Positions 58,170 to 64,000 of a stretch of 64,000 nucleotides of DNA are shown piece after piece. How positions within the stretch are numbered: position 1 is the stretch's first letter; every line of letters starts with the position of its first letter. Source of the stretch: an uncultured Chloroflexota bacterium. Its GTDB lineage: Bacteria; Chloroflexota; Limnocylindria; Limnocylindrales; CSP1-4. The position numbers were made by a program, and so were the translations under genes. The stretch covers positions 1 to 64,000 of the forward strand of contig CAIJPD010000031.1 in the NCBI GenBank assembly GCA_903822495.1. The letters are read 5' to 3'. The notes under the pieces were generated by a model. That model was given only the letters and a program-made list of their open reading frames with translations, searched no databases and was not told where the DNA came from.

Positions 58170-59780
58170 TCATCGGCGAAGGGCGCGTCCGGCCCGGACG
58201 CCGGTGATCTGTCCGTTCTCCACGGCGAAGGCGCCATTGACCAGGACGTGGCGCATGCCTTCCGCCAGCCGGTTGGGCTCCTCGAAGCTGCCCGTGGCGC
58301 GCATGGCGGTGGGGTCGAAGACGGCCAGGTCGGCCCGCGCGCCCACCCGGACCGCGCCCCGGTCCGCGAGGCCGATCTGGCCGGCCGGGAGCCCCGTCAG
58401 CCGGTGGATTGCGGCCTCGAGGGTGAGCGCTTGCCGGGCCCGGACCACGGTCTCCAGGTACCACGCCGCCCACGTGAAGGCCCCGTGGAAGACATGGTGG
58501 CCGATGGGGCCGCCGGGGCTGAACGTGGTGGCGTCGGAGCTGGGCGAGCAGCGCGGATGGGCCGCCGCGGCGGCGATCTGGTCCACCGTGTACGACCACC
58601 CGATACACATCGGGCCGTCCACGCGCTCGGCATGAGCGGCCAGGACGTCGAAGATGACGTCACGCGGGTCGCGCCCCGGCCCTGCCAGGTCGGCCACGCT
58701 CCGGCCGGCCACCTCCGGGGTGTTGGGCGCGTCCACGATGAAGACGCCCCCATAGCCGCGGATCCCGAAGCTGTCGACGATGCTGCGATGCTCGCGCAAC
58801 TCGGCCCGGCGGTCGCGGAGGACGGCGCGGACCAGGGACGGCCCACCGTCGACGACCCAGCGGGGGAGCGCGACGCTCAGGTTGGTGAACCCGAACAGCC
58901 GGGTGTGGACGTCGAACGCGACCTCCAGCCCGCTCGCCGACGCGCCATCGATCGCCGACATCGACCGTTCGAGCGCATCCGCGGGGGCCCCGGGCCGGGG
59001 CACCAGGTGGGAGACCTGGAGGCGCGCGCCGGAACGCCGCGCGGTGTCGATGGCCTCCTGGACGGCCTCGACCGCGCGGACGTCCTTGTTCCTGGTGTGC
59101 GTGGCGTACAGGCCGTCGCGCCGGGCCACGATGCGGCACAGGTCGTCGATCTCGCCGGCGTCCACGCCCCCCTCGATGGGGTACTCCAGCCCGGTCGAGA
59201 AGCCGAAGGCTCCGGCGTCCAGGGACGCCTCGAGGAGCCGCCGGATGGCACGTCGCTCGTCGGGCGTGGCGTCGGCCGCGGCGTCGGCCATGGCGGTGAG
59301 CCGGAGCGTCCCATGCGGGACGAGCGCGGCGACGTTGATGGCCGGCCGGGCGGCGTCCAGGGCGTCGAGGTAGCCGGTGACCCCTGTCCACGGCATGGGC
59401 CAACCCGGCTCGTACCCGTAGATGTTGTCCGCGTGGCGCTCCGGGCGGTCGATGGGCGCACACCCGTGGCCGCAGTTGCCCACGAGCTCCGTGGTCACGC
59501 CCTGGGCAATGGCGCTCGCCGCCTGGGGGTCGATGACGACCGTGAGGTCCGAGTGGCTGTGGATGTCGATGAAGCCGGGCGTCACCACGCAGCCGCTTGC
59601 GTCCACGAGGCGCGCCGACTCGGCCCCGGTCAGGTCCGGCGCGATGGCGACGATCCGGTCGCCCCGGATTCCGACGTCCCCGCGGACCGCCGGCGACCCG
59701 GAGCCGTCGCTGATGAGCCCGCCGCGCAGGACCACCTCGGGTCGCTCGCCGATCACGCTCTCGAGCTGGGATGGAGCCAT
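58170..59780 (-). CDS. D-aminoacylase / N-acyl-D-amino-acid amidohydrolase
   Basis: An amidohydrolase of 536 residues with the D-aminoacylase pattern: GFIDIHSHSDL (His74, His76), the metal Cys103 in GNCGHGCAP, FGFSTGLEYP, YATHTRNKD, VSHLVPRPG and SSDATTFSPGG near the end. It removes the acyl group from N-acyl-D-amino acids, or acts on related dipeptides or hydantoin-derived N-carbamoyl compounds. ATG 59780 begins the recognisable fold; ATG 59804 would add eight residues. It is the first gene of a minus-strand operon with HyuB and HyuA copy 2, and faces HyuA copy 3 across 51 bp. Confidence 0.9.
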   Translation of the reverse strand: MAPSQLESVIGERPEVVLRGGLISDGSGSPAVRGDVGIRGDRIVAIAPDLTGAESARLVDASGCVVTPGFIDIHSHSDLTVVIDPQAASAIAQGVTTELVGNCGHGCAPIDRPERHADNIYGYEPGWPMPWTGVTGYLDALDAARPAINVAALVPHGTLRLTAMADAAADATPDERRAIRRLLEASLDAGAFGFSTGLEYPIEGGVDAGEIDDLCRIVARRDGLYATHTRNKDVRAVEAVQEAIDTARRSGARLQVSHLVPRPGAPADALERSMSAIDGASASGLEVAFDVHTRLFGFTNLSVALPRWVVDGGPSLVRAVLRDRRAELREHRSIVDSFGIRGYGGVFIVDAPNTPEVAGRSVADLAGPGRDPRDVIFDVLAAHAERVDGPMCIGWSYTVDQIAAAAAHPRCSPSSDATTFSPGGPIGHHVFHGAFTWAAWYLETVVRARQALTLEAAIHRLTGLPAGQIGLADRGAVRVGARADLAVFDPTAMRATGSFEEPNRLAEGMRHVLVNGAFAVENGQITGVRAGRALRR

Positions 59781-59790
59781 CGGGGCAGGA

Positions 59791-59796
59791 TATGAT
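59791..59796 (+). promoter_or_regulatory. Candidate -10 box for HyuAB copy 3
   Basis: TATGAT lies about 36 bases before the ATG at 59832 in the 51-bp divergent gap. No clear -35 is present. It matches the TATGAT boxes at 38817, 45104 (minus) and 48945. Confidence 0.4.
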
Positions 59797-59831
59797 GCCG
59801 GCATGCCGCCTGCCGACCGCATCCGCGCCTG

Positions 59832-61907
59832 ATGGACAACCTCCCGTCGGCGCCGACGGCCCGCATCGGCGCCGACATCGGCGGGACCTTCACCGACGTC
59901 GCGCTGGTCGACGGCAACGGCCGGCTGGCCATCCACAAGGTGGTCTCCACGCCGCCGGACTTCGGGCGCGCGGTCGCCGAGGTCGTCGAGCGGCTCCAGC
60001 GCGACGGCGCCGTGGGGCCCGAGACCGAGGTCATCCACGGGACCACCGTCGCGACCAACGCCATCCTCGAGCGACGAGGCGCCCGGACCGCCCTGCTCAC
60101 CACGGACGGCTTCCGGGACGTGCTCGAGCTTCGCCGCGCCCGGGCGCCCGAGCTCTATGACGCCCGCTACGTCCCGCCCCCGCCGCTCGTGGACCGCCGC
60201 TGGCGGATCGGGCTCCGGGAGCGCATCGGCCCCGAGGGACAGGTCCTGGTCCCCATCGACGAGGCGGAGGTGCGCCGAGTCATTGCGTTCCTGGCGGCGG
60301 AGGGCGTCGAGTCCATCGCCGTCTGCCTGCTCCACTCGTTCCGCAACCCGTCCCACGAGCGGCTGATCGGGCGGATCCTGGAGGAGACCGCCGCGTACAC
60401 CTCCCTGTCCGTCGACCTGCTCCCGGTCATCGGCGAGTACGAGCGGACCAGCACCACCGTCGTGAACGCGTACATCGGGCCGGTCGTCTCGCGCTACGTC
60501 CTGGACCTGGCCGCCGACCTCCGCCGGATCGCCGGCATCGGCCGCCTGCAGGTCATGCAGTCGAGCGGCGGCCTCATGTCGGCCGCCCGGGCGGCTCGCC
60601 AGCCCGCCCAGATCGTGGAGTCCGGGCCGGCCGGCGGCGTGATCGCCGGCGTCCGGCTGGGCGAGGTCTCGGCCGCCCGCGACCTGATCTGCCTGGACAT
60701 GGGCGGCACCACGGCCAAGGCCAGCGTGATCGAGGGTGGCGTCCCGACGCTCACGAGCGAGTACGAGGTGGGCTCCGGGATCTCGCTGTCGAGCCAGATG
60801 TCCAAGGGGCGCGGCTACGCGCTGAAGGTGCCCGTCCTCGACATCGCGGAGGTCGGGGCCGGCGGCGGGAGCATCGTCACGGCCGACCCGCTCGGGACCA
60901 TCCTGGTCGGGCCGCACAGCGCCGGCGCCGTGCCGGGCCCGGTCTGCTACGCGGCCGGCGGCACCCACGCCACGGTGACCGACGCGAACGTCGTCCTGGG
61001 CTTCGTCAACCCGGAGGCCATCGCCGGTGGCTCGCGGGCCATCCACCCGGACCTGGCGCACCGGGCGATTCGCGACGATGTGGCCTCGCCCCTGGGCCTG
61101 TCGGTGGAGGCTGCCGCGCACGGCGTCTTCGGGGTGGCCACCGCGACCATGGCCCGGGCCGTCAAGGCCGTCACGACGTACCGGGGTCGCGACCCTCGCG
61201 ATTTCGTCCTGCTGGCCTTCGGCGGCAACGGACCCATCTTCGCCGCGGCCCTCGCGGAATCGCTCGGGATGCGCCACGTCAGGATTCCCGCCGCGGCCGG
61301 GGTCTTCTCCGCCCTCGGGCTGCTCGAGGCCGAGGAGGCCTGGCATCTCAGCCAGTCGGTCTTCGCGGTGTCGGCGGCGCTCGATCCGGACGACCTGGTC
61401 CGGCACTACCGCGTGCTGGAGCGCCGGCTCCTCGACGAGCTCGCCGAGGGCGAGACTCGCGCGGTCGAGATCACGTGGGGCGCGGACGTCCGGTACGCCG
61501 GGCAGGGCTACGACCTGACGATCCCGGTCGACCGCACAGGCGCGCCCGGCGACCTGGTCGCCCGCCTCCGCGAGACCTTCCACGCGACGCACGCCAGGGC
61601 GTACGGCCACGCGGCCGAGTCGGACGAGATCGAGCTGGTCAACGTCCGCGTCACCGGGCGGCTGCCCCGGTCGGGTGCCATCTCGCGGGCGACGGCGGCG
61701 AGCGGCCAAGGAGCGTCGTCCCGGTCGATCTGGCTGGGACCCCGGCTGGGCCGCCACGTGGCGCCCGTCCTGGATCGCGCCGACCTGCGCATGCCGGTCA
61801 TGGGGCCCGTGCTCATCGAGGAGCCCGACACCACCACCGTCGTCCCACCCGGCTGGTCCGCCCGGCTCGACGAGCAGAACACGATCGTCATGGAGCACGT
61901 GGCGTGA
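59832..61907 (+). CDS. HyuA-like hydantoinase/oxoprolinase/carboxylase A subunit, copy 3
   Basis: The 691 residues include IGADIGGTFTDVALV, HGTTVATNAILERRG, DMGGTTAKAS, EVGAGGGSI, GAVPGPVCYAAGG, AFGGNGPIFAAALA and DVRYAGQGYDLTIPV. It appears closer in motif spelling to copy 1 (TTVATNA.LERRGA, AFGGNGP) than to copy 2, suggesting copies 1 and 3 are the nearer pair. It is translationally coupled to HyuB copy 3 by GTGA (61904-61907). Confidence 0.93.
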   Translation: MDNLPSAPTARIGADIGGTFTDVALVDGNGRLAIHKVVSTPPDFGRAVAEVVERLQRDGAVGPETEVIHGTTVATNAILERRGARTALLTTDGFRDVLELRRARAPELYDARYVPPPPLVDRRWRIGLRERIGPEGQVLVPIDEAEVRRVIAFLAAEGVESIAVCLLHSFRNPSHERLIGRILEETAAYTSLSVDLLPVIGEYERTSTTVVNAYIGPVVSRYVLDLAADLRRIAGIGRLQVMQSSGGLMSAARAARQPAQIVESGPAGGVIAGVRLGEVSAARDLICLDMGGTTAKASVIEGGVPTLTSEYEVGSGISLSSQMSKGRGYALKVPVLDIAEVGAGGGSIVTADPLGTILVGPHSAGAVPGPVCYAAGGTHATVTDANVVLGFVNPEAIAGGSRAIHPDLAHRAIRDDVASPLGLSVEAAAHGVFGVATATMARAVKAVTTYRGRDPRDFVLLAFGGNGPIFAAALAESLGMRHVRIPAAAGVFSALGLLEAEEAWHLSQSVFAVSAALDPDDLVRHYRVLERRLLDELAEGETRAVEITWGADVRYAGQGYDLTIPVDRTGAPGDLVARLRETFHATHARAYGHAAESDEIELVNVRVTGRLPRSGAISRATAASGQGASSRSIWLGPRLGRHVAPVLDRADLRMPVMGPVLIEEPDTTTVVPPGWSARLDEQNTIVMEHVA

Positions 61908-63667
61908 GCGGGGACGGCGGCGCGGGCGCGCACGGGACCCCGCTCGACCAGGATCCGGCCACGCTCGAGATCGTCCGCCACGCGCTGGGCTCGGTGGCTG
62001 ACGAGATGGCGCTGATCATCGCCCGGACCGCCTACTCGGCCACGGTCCGCGACGCCCTGGACTACTCCACGGGGATCCTGAACGCCGGTGGCGAGCTGGT
62101 CGCCCAGGGCCTGGGGATCGCCCTCCACCTGGGGTCGTTCCCGTCGGCGGTGGGCCGAATCGTCGAGACCTACGGTCCAACCTTGCAGCCCGGCGACGTG
62201 TTCATCCTGAACGACCCGTACGGCTGGGGCGGCATCCACCTGCCCGACATCTACATCATCAAGCCGATCTTCCACGGGGGCTCGGTGCTGGCCTTCGCCG
62301 CGACCGTCGCCCACCACACCGACGTGGGCGGCCTGATCCCGGGGAGCAACTCGACCACGACCACGGAGATCTTCCAGGAGGGGATCCGCCTGCCGGGGGT
62401 CCGCCTGTACGAGGGGGGGCGCCTCAACCAAGCCATCCTCGACATCATCGCCGCCAACGTCCGGGTGCCGCACAAGGTGCTGGGCGACCTCCGGGCCCAG
62501 CTCGCCGCGGTCGACGCCGGCGAGCGCGGCTACCTCGACCTGGTTCGCCGCTACGGCGCCGACGGCCTGGCCGCGCTCGAGGAGGCCCTCCTGAACCTCG
62601 CCGAGCGGATGGCGCGGCGCGAGATCGCCTCGTTCCCCGACGGCGTCTACCGGCAGGTCGCCTGGATCGACAACGACAGCGTGGATCCCGGCCCGGTCCG
62701 CATCGAGGTCGCGGTCACCATCGCGGGCGACACGATCAAGGTCGACCTGGCCGGCACCTCCCCGCAGGTCAGGGGCGGCATCAACTCGCCGCTCCCGTTC
62801 ACCAAGTCGGCGGTCTATGCCGCGACCCGCCTGGTCCTCGACCGGTCGATCCCGAACTCGGCCGGCTACTTCCGAGCGATCGAGGTGGTGGCCCCCGCGG
62901 CCAGCGTCGTCAACCCCGACTTCCCGGCCGCCTGCGGCGCGCGCGGGATCACCGGCTTCCGGGTCATGGACGCGGTGACCGGCGCGCTTGCACAGGCTGT
63001 CCCCGACCGCGTGCCGGCGGACGGGGAGGGGGGCAACACGCTGGTCTCCATCGGCGCCAACGACCAGGCAGGGCAGCCGTTCGTGTTCATCGAGATGTTC
63101 TGCGGGTCGCGCGGTGCGGGGCAGGGCTACGACGGCCCGGCCGGCGTCCCACACCCGGGCTCGAACAACGCCAACTTGCCGATCGAGATCGCGGAGAGCA
63201 CGTACCCGGTCAGCTACCGGGAGTACGGGTTGGTCCAGGACTCCGCCGGCCCCGGGCAGTGGCGCGGCGCCCCGGCCCTGGTCCGCGACTTCGACTACCT
63301 GGGCTCGGACGGGCAGGTCCAGGTCCGCTCCGACAAGCGCGACCATCCGCCCTTCGGGCTGGCCGGCGGCGGGCCCGGCCGACGGTCGATGACGACGGTG
63401 GATCACGCGGGCGAGATCACGGAGCGCCCGGTCATGGGCCCGTCGCCCATCCTGACCGGAGACCGGTTCCGGCACGAGCTGGCCAGCGGCGCGGGGTGGG
63501 GGAACCCCTTGGCGCGCGACCCGGAGGCGGTCCTGCGCGACGTCCGGAACGACCTGATCAGCGCGGCGAGGGCGGCCCTGGACTACGGGGTGGTGATCAG
63601 CCCGGACGGGACGGTCGACGCCGAGGAGACCACGGCATCGCGGGCGCGGTCGGCGCCAGCCGAGTAA
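61904..63667 (+). CDS. HyuB-like hydantoinase/oxoprolinase/carboxylase B subunit, copy 3
   Basis: The 587 residues include DPATLEIVRHALGSVADEMALII, YSATVRDALDYSTGI, GDVFILNDPYGWGGIHLPDIY, HHTDVGGLIPGSNSTTTTEIFQEG and ASGAGWGNPLARDPEAVL. The GTG start overlaps the HyuA stop. It is the last gene of its operon visible here, followed after 25 bp by the DUF4304-like gene. Confidence 0.92.
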   Translation: MSGDGGAGAHGTPLDQDPATLEIVRHALGSVADEMALIIARTAYSATVRDALDYSTGILNAGGELVAQGLGIALHLGSFPSAVGRIVETYGPTLQPGDVFILNDPYGWGGIHLPDIYIIKPIFHGGSVLAFAATVAHHTDVGGLIPGSNSTTTTEIFQEGIRLPGVRLYEGGRLNQAILDIIAANVRVPHKVLGDLRAQLAAVDAGERGYLDLVRRYGADGLAALEEALLNLAERMARREIASFPDGVYRQVAWIDNDSVDPGPVRIEVAVTIAGDTIKVDLAGTSPQVRGGINSPLPFTKSAVYAATRLVLDRSIPNSAGYFRAIEVVAPAASVVNPDFPAACGARGITGFRVMDAVTGALAQAVPDRVPADGEGGNTLVSIGANDQAGQPFVFIEMFCGSRGAGQGYDGPAGVPHPGSNNANLPIEIAESTYPVSYREYGLVQDSAGPGQWRGAPALVRDFDYLGSDGQVQVRSDKRDHPPFGLAGGGPGRRSMTTVDHAGEITERPVMGPSPILTGDRFRHELASGAGWGNPLARDPEAVLRDVRNDLISAARAALDYGVVISPDGTVDAEETTASRARSAPAE

Positions 63668-63692
63668 CGGCGCGCCGTGCGACGAGTTGGAG

Positions 63693-64000
63693 ATGACTGA
63701 CCGCACCACGCAGGAAGCTTATGTGGAGCTGCTCCGAGACCACATCGGCCCCGGCCTTCGTGCCATCGGGTTCAAAGGCTCACGGGGTGCATACACCGCC
63801 GATCGACGCGGGGCATATGTGGGTCTTGGCTTTCAGCGCTCCGCATTCGGAGACCGAGAACACACCAGCTTCACGATCAACATCACGGTCGCTCCCGTAG
63901 CAGCATGGAATGCCGCTCGCGCCGCCCATCCGGGTCTCGGCGTGCGTCCAGCCCCCTCGTCGGTCTACCTAGAGCATCTGTTCGGCACCAATTCCTGGCA
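63693..64000 (+). CDS. DUF4304-like hypothetical protein, cut by the window edge
   Basis: The ATG at 63693 opens a frame that runs past position 64000. The visible 102 residues (...DHIGPGLRAIGFKGSRGAYTADRRGAYVGLGFQRSAFGDREHTSFTINITV...) fit the DUF4304 pattern: an N-terminal helix, LGFK(G/R), a GF/INFQ-S strand and FTINLTV. The function is unknown. Codons are clearly less GC-biased (AAA, TTT, TAT, CTA, GCA) than in the HyuB gene before it, so it may be a recent acquisition or the start of an accessory segment. Confidence 0.65.
   Translation, partial: MTDRTTQEAYVELLRDHIGPGLRAIGFKGSRGAYTADRRGAYVGLGFQRSAFGDREHTSFTINITVAPVAAWNAARAAHPGLGVRPAPSSVYLEHLFGTNSW

Noticed and set aside
58170-61898. A 1242-codon minus-strand open frame
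   Set aside because: Only the part up to 59780 matches a family (D-aminoacylase). The rest is antisense to HyuA copy 3 with arginine/glycine-biased composition, typical of high-GC shadow frames.
1-64000. tRNA, rRNA, riboswitch, IS element or origin
   Set aside because: No cloverleaf, rRNA core motif, known riboswitch core, transposase frame with terminal repeats, or DnaA-box cluster was recognised on either strand by reading.

Overview
The window is about 64 kb of very GC-rich bacterial DNA (by eye roughly 70% or more). It uses GTG/TTG starts freely and its genes are tightly packed. The left end carries a housekeeping block: a glutamine/polar amino-acid type ABC importer, a GyrB/ParE-GyrA/ParC pair, DnaG primase and the primary sigma factor. 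The style (high GC, dnaG-rpoD neighbours, and a catabolic repertoire of HyuA/HyuB, M81/MlrC and phosphotriesterase-like hydrolases) would fit a soil or aquatic Chloroflexota of the Limnocylindria/Ellin6529 kind, or a deep-branching actinobacterium-like lineage. That placement is an inference and was not tested.

Layout. 1-1800: a membrane-anchored Pro/Ala/Ser-rich protein with in-frame repeats. 1800-4315 (minus): ABC ATPase and a fused solute-binding/permease protein. 4316-4716: divergent control region with dyads and two GC hairpins. 4717-9687: type IIA topoisomerase B and A subunits. 9688-10153: control region with a near-consensus promoter embedded in palindromes. 10154-13915: dnaG and rpoD. 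13916-14252: terminator and repeats. 14253-18011: small accessory genes (XRE regulator, DinB-like, RraA-like, PhnB-like, sulfurtransferase).

From about 18 kb to the right edge nearly everything is catabolic. (i) 18073-29432 (+): ten genes, mostly with 4-8 bp start/stop overlaps: MFS, phosphotriesterase-like hydrolase, SDR, short 3-hydroxyacyl-CoA dehydrogenase, Zn-ribbon/OB protein, acyl-CoA ligase, cysteine-less thiolase-like protein, VOC protein, HyuA, HyuB. (ii) 38746-29404 (-): class III aminotransferase, enolase-superfamily dehydratase, MFS, Gfo/Idh/MocA dehydrogenase, sugar-isomerase-like TIM barrel, M81 protein, lambda-crystallin-like dehydrogenase, BKACE. (iii) 38995-40999 (+): orphan 2-oxoacid/acetoin dehydrogenase E1 alpha/beta. 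(iv) 44999-40987 (-): M81, SDR, M81. (v) 45179-46108: second phosphotriesterase-like hydrolase. (vi) 46211-47841: a frameshifted mrr pseudogene and a two-gene HTH/hypothetical module, which look like an inserted defence or mobile patch. (vii) 47941-54205: 3-hydroxyisobutyrate-type dehydrogenase, fourth M81 protein, CehA/McbA metallohydrolase, threonine aldolase-like enzyme, D-2-hydroxyacid dehydrogenase. (viii) 54267-63667: two more HyuA/HyuB pairs around a D-aminoacylase. The right edge cuts a DUF4304-like gene.

How it may work together (inference): the region encodes four M81/MlrC metallopeptidase-family proteins, three HyuA-HyuB pairs, two phosphotriesterase-like hydrolases and a D-aminoacylase. 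With them are CoA ligation, beta-oxidation-like, beta-keto-acid-cleaving and PLP enzymes, and two MFS carriers. It looks like a multi-branch degradation island for cyclic amides, lactones or ketones and D- or N-acyl amino acids. No classical catabolic regulator was recognised in it. The topoisomerase, primase and sigma genes look like ordinary chromosomal core genes. No tRNA, rRNA, CRISPR array, IS element or replication origin was recognised.
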